Shown here: piece by piece, positions 1 to 11,300 of the stretch
Numbering within the stretch: the stretch's first letter is position 1
Layout: every line of letters begins with the position of its first letter
NCBI GenBank assembly: GCA_027257055.1
Contig: JAPVLO010000019.1
Coordinates: 11,675,001 to 11,739,000, forward strand
Source of the DNA: Cephalopachus bancanus
Lineage: Eukaryota > Chordata > Mammalia > Primates > Tarsiidae
Direction: 5' to 3'
DNA: 64,000 bases
Position numbers and translations under genes: made by a program
The notes under the pieces: generated by a model
Database searches by the model: none
What the model was told of the DNA's origin: nothing
Seen by the model: the letters and a program-made list of their open reading frames with translations, nothing else

Positions 1-715
1 CAGTAGGATAATAATATGTCCATATTTTCTTCAAAGTTCAGAGGGAAAACGTGTTTTTATTCTAAATGATTATAGGCAAAAATTTAACAAACTATCAGTT
101 TAACTTAAGAATATTAAATTCCTTTCACTAATATATCTAATGGAAATATTTTTCCTCTTCTAGTTGAAGACCCCATCAAGGATAGTATATTGCTTTTAGT
201 CTCCATGTATCTTTAATCTCACACCTTTGTAAATGCCTCATTATTGGTTTAATGGTTGTAATGGATACATAAGATGCATCCATATTCACAGTAAATATAT
301 ATTAAATTATTTAAAGGGCATGATAACTGTAGCTTACTTTTAAATGATTCAGAAAAAAATGTAATGTTGCATGTGCATGTGAATGTTTGTGTATTTGTAT
401 TTGTGAAAGAATGAGAGAGTGAGAAGAAAAAAAAAGCCAGTGTGACAAAATGTTAGTTGCATCTGAGTGACATATATGCAGAAGTTCTTTGTACTCATCT
501 TACAACGTTTATTATGTTTAAAATTCTTTCCAAAAAATTTAAAGGGAACAAAAATATTTTAGAATCTTTATAGCTCAGATGATATGGGCTCTTAGGACCA
601 TTAGAAGTACCAAATTAGAAGTCAGAAATTGTCACCCTAAATCTAAATTCTAGAACAATATTTTTCAAGCGATGATAATCACTTGATAGCCTAAATGGAT
701 GTCTACGAATTCCTT
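1..715. other. Unique AT-rich sequence
   Basis: I see no gene, RNA gene or recognisable repeat here. A short TG-rich patch lies near 370-400. Nothing has sustained coding character. Confidence 0.5.
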
Positions 716-905
716 AAAATTATGTGCTTACATTTGTGAACGAATAGTCACATACTGCATGATCCAGCAATCACACTCCTAGGTATATATCCAAGATAAA
801 GTTGTACACATATATACAAGAAACATGTACAATATTGTCCACATAAAAACTGTTAACACCACACACACAAGAAAAAAATGAATATAACTCAAATGCAAAT
901 TTTCA
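716..905 (+). mobile_element. Old L1 ORF2 3'-end fragment
   Basis: The stretch near 758-800 (TGATCCAGCAATCACACTCC followed by a GGTATATATCCAAG-like run) is the degenerate form of the L1 ORF2 C-terminal block that reads roughly DPAIPLLGIYP. The same block appears in better condition at 24110-24150 and 40865-40905 in this window. The rest is decayed and both ends are uncertain. It is an old insertion without a visible poly(A) tail or TSD. Confidence 0.45.
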
Positions 906-924
906 AGAGAATTGAAATATCCAT

Positions 925-1068
925 CATCTAAAATGGCCCCCATGTTCCTTGCTTCTTAGTTTCCATGCCTCTGGGGAGTCTCTCACATATTGAATCACAG
1001 TCACCAATATGACAATAGATTATGGCTGAAGTGATTAGATATGACTTCCAAGAAATTAAAGACACTGG
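925..1068. repeat. Unassigned old interspersed repeat (tentative)
   Basis: This stretch (TGGCCCCCATG, then CCAATATGACAATAGATTATGG and TGATTAGATATGACTTCC) has the composition of an old mammalian medium-copy repeat rather than unique AT-rich DNA. I cannot assign the family. The right edge is set by the start of the L1 segment at about 1069. Confidence 0.22.
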
Positions 1069-1743
1069 ACTAGCTTGCACTCCCACCAGCATCTATTGTT
1101 TTGCACTCATGCCAGCATATATTGTTTTCAATTTATTAATGATAGCCATCTTTACTGGGGTAAGGTGGTATCTTGGTGTGGTTTTGATTTGCATTTCTCT
1201 GGTGACTAGGAAGACTGAGCATTTTTTCATGCATCTGCTGGCTGCTTGTATGTCTTCTTTAGTGAGATGTCTATTCATGACCTCTGTCCATTTATTAATA
1301 GGGTTATTTGATTGTTTTCCTTTTGGCTTGTTTGACTTCCTTGTAAATCCTGAATGTTAGGCCTTTGTCAGATATACAGATAGCAAATAATATTTTCCAT
1401 TCTGTAGGTTGTCTCCCCACTCTCTTGATGGCTTCTTTTGCTGTGCAAAAGCTTTTCAGTTTGATCTTACCTCTTATGACATATATTTTGAGGTTATGAT
1501 CTAGAATCGGTTGCCTACTCCAATGTGCCGAAGGGTGTCTCCTGCATTTTCTTCTAAAATTCTTACATTTTGAGGTTTTATGTTTAGGTCTTTGATACTT
1601 TTATCATTGATTTTTGCATATGACAACAGGTGGGGGTTCTGTTTTGTTCTTCTGCATGCAGTCAGCCAGTTTTCCCAGCACCATTTGCTGAATAAGCCCT
1701 CCTCTCCCCAGTGATTATTATTGATGGCTTTGTATACCTAAAG
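1069..1743 (-). mobile_element. L1 ORF2 segment, inverted 5' part of a twin-primed L1
   Basis: Read on the minus strand this is L1 ORF2 from the block ending in KWCWENW (about 1690-1660) through conserved text resembling [20 protein letters not shown] (about 1200-1130) to a WWECKL-like end near 1075. It is followed directly by a plus-strand segment that resumes ORF2 about 45 bases further on. Adjacent ORF2 parts in opposite orientation are the classic 5' inversion produced by twin priming during L1 retrotransposition. Stops and frameshifts are frequent, so it is a dead copy. Between 1075 and 1126 it also carries a 26-bp imperfect tandem duplication. Confidence 0.85.
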
Positions 1744-2590
1744 GAAATAGAAATTGACCTTCCATACAGATCCAGAAATCCCCCTCCTGGGAATATACCC
1801 AGAGGAGTACAAATCATTCTATAAAAAAGATACCTGCACACATATATTCATTGCTGCACTATTCATAATAGCAAAAACATGGACCCAACCCTACTGTCCA
1901 TCGAAAGTAGACTGGACAAAGAAAATGTGGCACATATGCATGATGAAGTACTATGCAGCCATAAAGAAGGACAAAATCAGCCAGGCTCGGTGGCTCAGCT
2001 TGTAATCCCGCGTCTTTGGGAGGCTGAAGTGAGTGGATTGCCTGAGTCGGAGGGTTCAAGACCCGCCTGGGCAGCAAGACCTTATCTCTACCATAAATCA
2101 AAAATCAGCCGGGCATGGTAGCATGCGCCTGTAATTCCAGCTACTTGGAAGGCTGAAGCGGAAGAATCGCCGGAGCTCAGCAAGTCGAGGCTGCGGTGGC
2201 TGGGAGCAGCCACTGCACTCCAGTCTGGGCGACAGAGTGAGACTCCAACTCAAAAAAAAAAGAAGGACAAAATCATGCACTTCTTATCAAATTGGATAGA
2301 ATTAGAGACAATCATTCTTGGTGATCTATTACACAAACAAAGAATCAATACCACATGTTCTCACTCATAAGTGGTTCCTGAACATTACTCACAATAGCAC
2401 AAGGAAGGGAACACTGACAGAGGAGGGAGGAAAGGTGGGGCACATACCAACACAAAGAATACCTGGTCCTAAACCAGGGAAAGAGAGGACCAGCTGGAGG
2501 CCCGAACTTCAACTGCACATAGATTACACATGCACCTAATCCTGACTTGTACTCCACATCTTTAAAATAAAGTACATATTTTAAAAGATG
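1744..2590 (+). mobile_element. L1 3' end (ORF2 C-terminus and 3'UTR), sense part of a twin-primed L1
   Basis: The plus strand reads EIDLPY, then NIPRGVQIIL-type sequence out of frame, YKKDTCTHIFIAALFIIAKTW and MKYYAAIKKDK, the conserved C-terminus of L1 ORF2. An Alu (1980-2258) then interrupts it. After the Alu the ORF2 end and 3'UTR continue (GTTCTCACTCATAAGTGG at about 2359) to AATAAAG-like A-rich sequence near 2565-2590. It is continuous with the inverted 1069-1743 segment. I could not identify a clean outer TSD for the whole element. Confidence 0.88.
1980..2258 (+). mobile_element. Alu SINE, dimeric, inserted in L1
   Basis: The element begins GCCAGGCTCGGTGGCTC and ends GAGACTCCAACTC plus poly(A). 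Both arms are present, joined by an ATAAATCAAAAATCAGCC linker. It is bracketed by a perfect direct repeat, AAAGAAGGACAAAATCA, at 1963-1979 and 2259-2275 (the first bases of the right copy merge with the poly(A)). The host sequence is the L1 ORF2 C-terminus, so the Alu is younger than that L1. The CpG sites are only partly decayed, which suggests a fairly recent insertion. Confidence 0.96.
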
Positions 2591-2957
2591 CCACATTGGC
2601 ACATGATTAATTGTGAAACAAATACTATAAACAATGGGGAAAAAGAAGAAATTAAAGACATTACAAATTTAGTTTTGGTCTCCTGGTCAGTTTGCTCTGA
2701 GGAAAATCAGCTGCCATGTTATAAGAATAGTTAAGATCTCCATTTAGAGACCTGAAGAAGAGTAGCACATTTTCTGGCAGCAATTTATCAAACGTGACTA
2801 AATCCTTCTAAAGTGGATCCTCCAAGCCAAATTAAGCCTCCATATGATTATAACTCAGCTCCATCTGACTCCAATGTAATGAGAGACCCTGATCCTAGCT
2901 TTATGACTGAACTGCTTCCACATTCTTTAACCACAAAAATTAGAAAATAAGAAATTA

Positions 2958-3233
2958 TTTTTTATTTTTTATTTTTATTTTTATTTTTTTTTTGAGTTGG
3001 AGTCTCACTCTGTCGCCCAGACTGGAGTGCTAGGCTCCGGCGATCCTTCCGCCTCAGCCTTCCGAGTAGCCGGAATGACAGGCATGCGCTACCACGCCCG
3101 GCTGATTTTTTTTGATTTATTGTAGAGATGAGGTATCGCTGCCCAGGCAGGTCTTGAACCCGAGGGCTCAGGCAATCCACTCACCTCAGTCTCCCAAAGG
3201 CACGTGATTACAGGCTGAGCCACCGAGCCCGGC
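2958..3233 (-). mobile_element. Alu SINE, antisense, internally deleted
   Basis: Starting with poly(T) and GAGTTGGAGTCTCACTCTGTC, it runs antisense to GAGCCCGGC at about 3233. In the right arm the sequence passes from GGAGTGC straight to TAGGCTCCGGCG, so roughly 35-40 bases present in the sibling at 8084-8366 are missing. It sits at the poly(T) side of the antisense L1 that follows, apparently inserted in or beside that L1's poly(A) tail, so its own TSD cannot be resolved in the T-rich flanks. Confidence 0.93.
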
Positions 3234-4745
3234 TATTTTTTAATTTTTAAAATGTGGAAAACAATTTAAGTTTAGGTACATACGCAGTCATCATGCAGAT
3301 AAAGTGTGGGTACCCTTATTGCTATTATGAGATACGCCCCCTCCCCTGGCAGTGTCCCACTACTACCAATCCCTTTCTTATGGGTATTATGATAAATGTT
3401 CAGGGTCCACTTATGAGTGAGGACATGTGGTACTCAGATCTTTACTTCTGTGAAAAATCACTGAGTATTATAGACTCTAATGCCATCCAGGTTGCTGCAA
3501 AGTTCATAATTTTGTTTTTCTTTATGGCTGCATAATATTCCATCATGTAAATGTACCACACTTGCTTTATCCAGTCTACTTTTGATGGGCAGCACAGTTG
3601 GTTCCATGTTTTTGCTATTGTGAATAATGCTGCAATAAGCATGTGTGTGCAGGCATCTTTTTTATAGAGTGATTTGAGTTCCTCCGGGTATATTCCCAGA
3701 AGGGCGATTACTGGGTCATATAGATCCAGTAATTACTGGGTTGATTTTTAGATCTTTTAGGAATCATCACACTGTTTTCCACAGTGGTTGTACTAATTTA
3801 CATTCTCACAAACAGTGTAGAAGTGTTCCCTTTTCCAAACATCCTCTCCAGCATCTGTTGTTTTTTGAGTTATTGATGATGGCCATCCTGGAGTTAGGTG
3901 GTATCTCAGTATGGTTTTAATTTGCATTTCTTTGATGACTAGTGAGGCTGAGCATTTTTTCATGTATCTGTTGGCTGCTTGTATGTCTTCTTCTAATAAG
4001 TGTCTATTCATATCTTTTGCCCATTTTTTAATGGTTTTTTTTTTTTCCTTTCAGCATACTTGAGTTCCTTGTACATCCTGGATATTAGACCTTTGTCAGA
4101 TATACAGTTGGCAAATATTTTTTCCCATTCTATGGACTGTCTCCCTGCTTTGTTGATGATTTCCTTTGCTTTACAGAAGATTTTCAGTTTGATGAGTTCC
4201 CACTTGTCTATCCTATATCTTATGGCATGGGCATTTGGGGTTTTACTCATGAATTGGTTGCCCATTCCAATTTCCATAAGGGTGTCTCCAGCATTTTCTA
4301 GGGTTCTTATAGTTTGAGGTTTTTACATTGAGGTCTTTGATCCATTTAGAGTTAACTTTTGTGTATGGTGATAGGTAGGGGTCTTGTTTTAATCTTCTGC
4401 ATGTGGTCAACCAGTTTACCTGGCACGATTTACTGAATAGGTTCTCATCTCCCCTTTGGTTGTTTAGTGGAGTCTTTGTCAAGATGAGTTGGTTGAGAAA
4501 TTAAGGTTTTGCTTCCAGAGTTGCTATCCTGCTCCATTGGTCTATATACCTTTTCTTGTACCAATACTAGGCTGTTTTCATCATTGTAGCTTTATAGTAG
4601 AGTTTGAAGTCTGGAAGTGTGATACCTCCCGCTTGATTTCTTTTTGCTAAGGGTTGTTTTGGCTATTATTCGTAGTCTTCTATGTTTCCATGTGAATTTC
4701 TGTATTGTCAATTCCAGGTCTCAGAAGAATGATGCTGGTAATTTT
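3234..4745 (-). mobile_element. 5'-truncated L1 (3'UTR and ORF2 C-terminal half), antisense
   Basis: Read on the minus strand, the 3'UTR occupies about 3430 down to 3240 and ORF2 occupies about 4740 down to 3430. Recognisable blocks are MEYYAAIKKNK (near 3530), the WNQLCCPSKVDWIK block (near 3590), [13 protein letters not shown] (near 3920), [21 protein letters not shown] (near 4230) and a [27 protein letters not shown] block (near 4380). Frameshifts and stops make it non-functional. The 5' truncation at about 4745 is typical of L1 insertions. Confidence 0.92.
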
Positions 4746-5061
4746 AAAAATTATTATTTTAAGCCACGGAGCTTTAGAGTTACTTGATAAGGAGAAAGAG
4801 TTTCAGTACAAAATAAATTATGACCAACTGAAGATCAACTGAAGTGAAATGGAATATTATGTAACATGTATATATATTCTATAAAACTGTTCTAAAAGCA
4901 ATGGAATGAGCACAAAAAATTAAAGATAGCATTTACTTTGTCTGAGTGAAGCAAAAGGGATGGAATAGTAGAGGAGTATATAAGTAGGTGAGTGTTATTA
5001 ACAATATTCTAATGCTTGGGTTGAGTAGTACATTGCTAAATGTTTAAAAGATCGCATTTTT

Positions 5062-5190
5062 AGGTCAGGTGTGATGACTCTGCATGCAACCCCAGAACTT
5101 AGGGAGGACAAGGCAAGTGGATTGCCTGAGCACGCGGGTTCAGACCAGCCTGGGCAACTTGGCGAGACCTTGTCTCTACAATAAAAATAA
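5062..5190 (+). mobile_element. Free Alu left monomer (FLAM-like)
   Basis: About 125 bases equivalent to the Alu left arm (GGTCAGGTGTGATGAC through CCAGCCTGGGCAACTTGG and GAGACCTTGTCTCTAC) end in an A-rich ATAAAAATAAA tail. No right arm follows. The flanks GCATTTTT at 5054-5061 and 5195-5202, within a longer imperfect match AAAGATCGCATTTTT / AAAGTTGCATTTTT, are the probable TSD. That argues for insertion as a monomer rather than loss of a right arm. Confidence 0.8.
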
Positions 5191-5202
5191 AGTTGCATTT
5201 TT

Positions 5203-6296
5203 GTGACCTAGACTAATTCCTGATCCAAGGATTATGATTAGTAAAATTCTGTGGATATAAGATCTATTGAGAGTTCTGACAGATATACCAGGAGGAAAAA
5301 AAATCATTGTTCTAGAGCCAGGGTACCTTTTCAACTCCCATAATACGTCATCTATCATAAATTGGCTATTGAAGAAGAGAAGATGAACATAGAAAAATAT
5401 GACTTGTTTTCCCTGAAAGACAAACATATTGAGTCTTAAGGATTTGATATAACTTGTTTGGCATCTATTGTTAATCCTTCCCTAGTATCTATTAGGTCAA
5501 GTAACAAACAGGCCACATACTCTTCCTGATGAAGAAGAGCTTGTTACTCAGAAAGGAGAATAGTGGTGAAGAAATAGTAAAAATCCTGAAATTTACCTTG
5601 ATAAACAGGCAGAATAGAGTTAGGCATTTCCAGGATCAACCCGGAAGAAGGGAGTCAGTCACAGAAACTCAGAATTAAGCTTTTTGTTTTCTGTTTTCTT
5701 TTTAAATTTTTGTATAGAGGACAGCAGGGCTGAATTTGTTTTTTTAACATGTTTAACTTCTTCACTGTCCTCAGTATTTTCTTCCTTTCTCTGTTTTCTT
5801 ATTGAAATTAGTAGTTTTTATTTATTTTTTGGTAAATTACAGTCAACAGACTGAACTTTTCTTTCGGAACTGAGAATTCTATAGCATACTTGGAAGAAGA
5901 AACACTACAGAAATAGAGCAAATTTTCAAAGCTAGAGAAAATGAATAAGCAAATTTTCTGTCACCAAAGATGCAGAGGATAAGAAAAAATAGTACATAGT
6001 TTTGATACTAAGACAAAAAGCATTTAGTTTAAACCAGCAGAATGTCTTATCATTCCATAAATATATAGTATAGAATTAAATTAGTGTATAAGCCTGAAGG
6101 ATTCAATCCACCTTTTGACACAGTCTTACCATCATCTTATGCCTTTATATAATTTATATAAATAGAAAGATAACTCATTAAATTCACTGCCTCTCTATCT
6201 AAGAAGTTCCACTCCAAAGAAACCTGAAACACAAATAGGTTTTGCTACTTTTGAGAAATATTATTTTGAGTTTAGCCCCGTCAACCTTTTTTTTTT
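5203..6296. other. Unique AT-rich sequence
   Basis: No gene or clear repeat is visible. There are only short A/T-rich low-complexity runs, and the open frames are short and show no recognisable domain. Confidence 0.5.
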
Positions 6297-6303
6297 CAAC
6301 ACT

Positions 6304-6616
6304 TTTTTTTTTTTTTTAGTCAGAGTCCCACTCTGTCGCCCAGGCTGGAGTGCAGTGGCATGCTCATGGCCTTGACCTACTGTGCAGCCTCGGCCTACTG
6401 ATCTCAGGTGATCCTTTCACCTCAGTGTTCCAAGTAGCTGGAACCACAGGCATGTGCCACCCTGCCTGGCTAATTTTTTTATTTTATTGTAGAGACAAGA
6501 TCTTACCATGTTGCCCAGGCTGGTCTCAAACCCCTGAGCTCCTGAGCTCAGATAATCCTCTCACCTCTGCTTTCCAAAGTGCTGGGATTACAGGCTTTAG
6601 CCACCATGCCCAGCTC
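6304..6616 (-). mobile_element. Alu SINE, antisense, old subfamily (AluJ-like)
   Basis: It runs antisense from poly(T) and AGTCAGAGTCCCACTCTGTC to CCACCATGCCCAGC. Unlike most Alus here it retains older-type features: CAGGCTGGAGTGCAGTGG, ACCATGTTGCCCAGGCTGG, and GTGCTGGGATTACAGGC at the left-arm start. It is diverged at most CpG positions. CAACACT at 6297-6303 and 6617-6623 is a likely short TSD. Confidence 0.92.
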
Positions 6617-6671
6617 CAACACTATCTTTTAACAATTGTTTTGAGTTATGCATATTCATTTATTTCTAATG

Positions 6672-7055
6672 ACCAAAATATGTATAGTCCCTCAACTGTG
6701 CCCCTCAACTCATGGTGGGGTCACATCCCAATAAACCTCATCAACTGAAAATATTAAGTTGATTATTCACTTAATAGAAGGTACAGAACAAGAATCATAT
6801 CTTGTCTAGTCTATCTTAAATGTGCTCAGAATGCTTATATTAGGCTACAGTTGGGCAAAATCATCTAACACAAGGCCTATTTTATAATAAAGTATTGAAT
6901 ATCTCCTATAATTTATTGAATACTGTACCAAAAAGGAAAAACAATATTTGTATGAGTACTCAAGTATGGTTTCTAATGAATCTGTGCCACTTTTGCACCA
7001 TCATAAAGTCAAAAAATTATAACTTACACCATCATAAATCTGGGACTTGTACTTG
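6672..7055 (+). mobile_element. Non-autonomous Tigger-like (pogo) DNA transposon
   Basis: A block of about 380 bp has the familiar internal text of a mammalian MER-type DNA transposon: GGCTACAGTTGGGCAAAATC near 6843, then GCCTATTTTATAATAAAG, then AATTTATTGAATACTGTACC. The ends are inverted: the left end begins TAGTCCCTCAACTGTGC and the right end, read on the other strand, begins AGTCCCAGATTTATGATGG. No transposase is encoded. The superfamily assignment is from memory of the sequence type, and the strand label is arbitrary. Confidence 0.65.
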
Positions 7056-7084
7056 ACTAGGTGTTGAGAAACTTGGATAACAAG

Positions 7085-7200
7085 CATTGTCACTCTGACA
7101 TCAATGAATTCAGCAAATAACTTCACCCATTTGATCTCAGTTTCCTTATTTATAAAACAAAGTTGGCTTCAATGATTATTGAGAGTGCTGTAAGAAACAA
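7085..7200 (+). repeat. MIR SINE fragment
   Basis: The core AACTTCACCCATTTGATCTC followed by AGTTTCCTTATTTATAAAAC matches the MIR segment equivalent to 'acttaacctctctgagcctcagtttcc tcatctgtaaaa'. It is an old, diverged, partial copy with no TSD. Confidence 0.6.
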
Positions 7201-7500
7201 AATTTTATCTATAATCTATGCTAAAACTTACTGAGCATTTCTGTAATATAAAGCAATATGCAGGAATTATTGGAATAAAAACTCGGTCATTTTAATGAAG
7301 AACATCAGGTTTCATTAAGAGGGGATTTATTTGTGTGTGGAAAACTAAAACTCCCCCCTCCCACGTCTCTCTATGAACATGCTGAATCATAGTGTAAGTT
7401 TCTGAGATTTATTTTTCTTTTTTTCTTTTTTATTAGTGTGCATGTTTGTCTTGTTCTAGTGTCGCTCTAAGGTCTAACGTTTCTTTTCTCCACTGTTCAG

Positions 7501-7655
7501 AACATCAAACTCCAAAAAACACACCTCACAGATCAGTCACAACATTTTGCAGATATAAAGGAATTAATCATCTGGAACCAGCGAAACAGGATTCATTTCA
7601 GTACCAACAATCTTCTATAAACATGAATACAGAATCCAATTGTGATCAAGATTGA
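7501..7655 (+). other. Candidate terminal exon-like ORF after a splice-acceptor-like site
   Basis: A pyrimidine-rich tract (TTTCTTTTCTCCACTGTTCAG) ends at 7500. It is followed by an open frame of 51 codons to a TGA at 7653-7655, beginning HQTPKNTPHRSV and ending MNTESNCDQD. The composition is hydrophilic and does not look like any repeat protein I know. I do not recognise the protein. A chance acceptor-plus-ORF of this size is common in 64 kb, and no other exon of a gene is visible, so I keep this as a low-confidence candidate only. Confidence 0.15.
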
Positions 7656-8067
7656 GAGAATATAAGAGTTTTTTGATGAATTATTGAGATAATTATAAAA
7701 GAAACGTATTAGACAATGCAATAACAACAAACAGAAGTAAACAAGAAACCTTTCACCCCAGGATTCAACCCATGGTTCCACCGTTTTCTCACTAGTGTTT
7801 ATTATAAACTTAATATGATGCATTTAGCAGACATAGGCATATTGCAGATTTGAGAGTTTATGCCAGTGATCAAATCATTCATATGGTCAAATAGCTAAAT
7901 GGTATCTTATCTAGTCTAGAAATAAGATGAGCAGAATTTTGGTTTTTGTTCATGCTACTAAGATGCTTATAATACAGGCAGTAGATAAATGTATATGATA
8001 AACTAAAATATTCTACATAATAATTTAATTATTTACTTGGGCTTTTATAATTTTAAATTCAAATATT
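7656..8067. other. Unique AT-rich sequence
   Basis: I see no repeat and no coding signal between the candidate exon-like ORF and the Alu TSD. Confidence 0.5.
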
Positions 8068-8083
8068 TTACAAATTTATTCTT

Positions 8084-8366
8084 TTTTTTTTTTTGAGTTG
8101 GAGTCTCACTCTGTCGCCCAGACTGGAGTGCAGTGGCTGCTCCCGGTCACCGCAGCCTCCACCTGCTGGGCTCCGGCGATCCTTCCGCCTCAGCCTTCCA
8201 AGTAGCTGGAACTACAGGCGCACGCTACCATGCCCGGCTGATTTTTTGATTTATTGTAGAGATGAGGTCTCGCTGCCCAGGCGGGTCTCGAACCCGCGGG
8301 CTCAGGCAATCCACTCACCTCAGCCTCCCAAGGCGCGGGATTACAGGCTGAGCCACCGAGCCCGGC
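8084..8366 (-). mobile_element. Alu SINE, antisense, young and CpG-rich
   Basis: This is a complete dimeric element, antisense, from poly(T) and GAGTTGGAGTCTCACTCTGTC to GAGCCCGGC. The 16-bp direct repeat TTACAAATTTATTCTT at 8068-8083 and 8367-8382 is perfect. Many CpGs are intact (GGTCTCGAACCCGCGGG, CCAAGGCGCGGG). Together these indicate a recent insertion of the lineage-specific subfamily that dominates this window. It is the best local reference copy for that subfamily. Confidence 0.97.
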
Positions 8367-8382
8367 TTACAAATTTATTCTT

Positions 8383-11300
8383 AAACCATGACATCTGGGG
8401 GCTTGTAATCACAGAAAATTATAAGTAAAAGAAATGAATGAATTCAAAGTAACAGCAATAAAGTAGAAGTATAGTACAAAAGAAAAAACAAAATTAAAAT
8501 CCCTTCCTTAAAGCTTTTCTGCAAATATAAATAACAGTCTAATACAATTATAAGTTAATAGTGCTATTTTGGTATATATTTTATTCTAATTGTGATTCCT
8601 GCTAGTTTTCTATCAGCTAAAAGCTTTTTGAAATATGATAGTGCATTTTTTCAATTCAGTGTCTAGAGTCCAACAACCAAGTTAAAAGTTTTATTTTTTC
8701 TTTCTATAATAATAAAGTTATCAGTAATTTGAAGTAATTGGCAGTCTAAAAGGAGTTTTTTCTTTTTTTACTTCCTGTTTTATTTGCTTTCCCAACTTGT
8801 ATCCAGAAATCACTTTTTGTCATTCAGTGTAATTATAAAAATTCAGAATACAGATCAAGTGAGAAGTTTCACAAGTTTAGTTTTAAATTAAGCAGGTAAT
8901 AAATTGGAGTATTTTAAAAACTATTCTTATTTTTCAGATTTAGTGAACAATTTCACATATAGAAGTTTTTTAAATAATTCTACCTTTTAAATTTTGTTTG
9001 TATGCATTTTATAAAATAATGTAATGTCATGTATATAAAAATCAGTCATTTATATCAGGCTCTTTGTCACATTTAAAAAGTAGTTTTAGGTTTGAGTAAG
9101 ATAGATCTGATCATATATAACCCATAATAATTAAGGTAGTGACTAGTGGGAGCACCATTATTATTTAAAAAGTGGTTTCTTGAGATTTGGCATACAAAAC
9201 TTTTTAGACAATGAGAATAAGATGCTTGAAAATGTTGCTTTATTTAGAAGCAGAGAGCATCTGTCTTAATATCTTTTTTTTAAGACAGAGGAAATTGTCT
9301 AGAGAGGTTTCACAAATTGAACATCATTTAAAAGACTATCAAGAGATATAAACTTTTATTAGCATCAAAAGTCAATTGACAGAAAGGAAATAGGTAATAA
9401 ATACTAAGGCATTACTTTTAATGATTTTGCATATCATTTTGGCAGCAATTGAATAAAATGTCAGTCCCAATGCTTTATCTTGACTTGACTGTTCTCCGGA
9501 AATCTTCATAAAGTGTACAAGTATAAACACTTTGACATAGTATTTCTACTATCAGAAATTAATCCAATAAAAGTTATTTGGTCAAGTTTTTGGACAAAGT
9601 TAAGATGTATGTATAATGCTTTACATTGAAATGTTTCAAATAATTATACTAATTATTCATTAGGAATGCTCAATTATTTTCATCCACATATTAGGAAAAT
9701 TACTTTAGAAGGCAAATACATATATATGATTATGAATTCTTATATATACACATGTGTATATATTTATAATGTATGCACAATTTATACATGTACACAAGCA
9801 CGTGCATGCTACACAATATTGTAGTATTGATTAAAAATTGTTTATAAGTTCAAAATTGTTTTCATTTATTTTGCTTTATTTTTTAGATCTAACATCACAA
9901 GTAGTTTGGAATTCTGCATTTATTAATTTTTCTTCCTTGATAGGCCAAATCAAAAGCAAGGAGTGTAAGGGCTTGAGTGGGAGGTGGAAGGTCGATCTAT
10001 AATACATAAAGGTAATTTAGCACATTTCTAAGTCACAAGAGTTTTCTTGCACTCCCCAAATTAAGGACAGCCATTCTCTGCTGAGAAATCTGATCACTTC
10101 CTTTCATATGCTGATAAAATTTAGGTAAGTTATCATTTGAAATAATACACTTGTATTTAATTGCAGTGTATATTTAGTATAGTTCAGATTAAGCACATAT
10201 TTGAATATAGTGATAACATTGTTAATAGGTTCCTATTTATTATTTTTCAGAGAGCCTTTTAAACCAAGGTAAATAATATATGTATTTACATTTTCATAAT
10301 GTATAGAAAGTGTAAATTTTTCTAGTTAGTTAAAGTGAGAAATTTAGACCAATTGATTGAATAACTGCACATAGTTATCTTTTCTCAACTCTGAGAGCTG
10401 GGTTTGAACGCCTAACTAAAGAATGTGAAATATTAAAAATAAAGCACAGATGGAAGCCCAGTTTGCAAGGAACTCTAAAATCTCTATCCGTATGTATTTT
10501 TAAATTTCACAAACATAATGATAGCAAAATTTAACTTGCATGGTATGAAACTTAAATTAGTCTTAGCAATGACTATTAAGAAATACCCAGTTGTTAATAG
10601 TAGCTCTTGAAACGTGCCTAACACTACAATGAGGTACTTATCAATAAAGAGCACTTTTCGCAGATAATATATGTATATATACACCAAGATTCAGCATATG
10701 GATCTTTCAGCAAAAGGTTTACAATGTTCTATATTTTCAGTATCACAACTTTGTAGATTTGAGTTTAATTTAACTTATTTATAATAGAATCCATTTGGTG
10801 TTTCCTGATACATCCACTTACCCAATCTCAAATAAACAGATCCTCACAGGATTTGACTTGTTACTCTTTTTTGTACATTTCAGCTCTATTCCTAAACAGG
10901 CGTGGGATTGTGATTCTCATACTCATTTTGACTTTTCCAGAGTTTCTTACTTTCTCCTAAGGCTAACTGCAGAAATTTCTGTTCCTGCTGTGTCACTTAC
11001 TTTAGATTTTTTTCTTCTGCTCCCAGAATCCAATCCTCATTTTAAAAAATCATCCTCAAAACGTGTAACTCAAAAAAAAAAGGAGTGACTCACAATTTCC
11101 AGATACTTAATGTTAAAAATGAGAGAACATTTCTGTTTAAAGATACATTCCTCTATTTTTAAGATTTATTTTCCTAGTTTCTGAAATTATCAGATACTAA
11201 GTTCTAAACAAAAATAAAAAGAATCTTTATAAGTTCTCAATTTTTTTCATTTAATAGTATCTAACCCTGTCACTGCAGAAATATTGTTTTTTGTGTTTTT

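Noticed and set aside
3234..4745. tRNA or snRNA genes searched for in AT-rich and repeat intervals
   Set aside because: The only B-box-like matches (GTTCGAGACC) lie in Alus; no cloverleaf or snRNA-like structure recognised by eye.
8093..8428. Protein-like frame reading LTLSPRLECSGCSRSPQPP
   Set aside because: This is the familiar translation of an antisense Alu, seen again at 31873-32223, 61114-61449 and 62571-62810; not a gene.
10795..11088. 97-codon open frame
   Set aside because: No recognisable domain, no acceptor or promoter context that I trust, AT-rich noise level for 64 kb.
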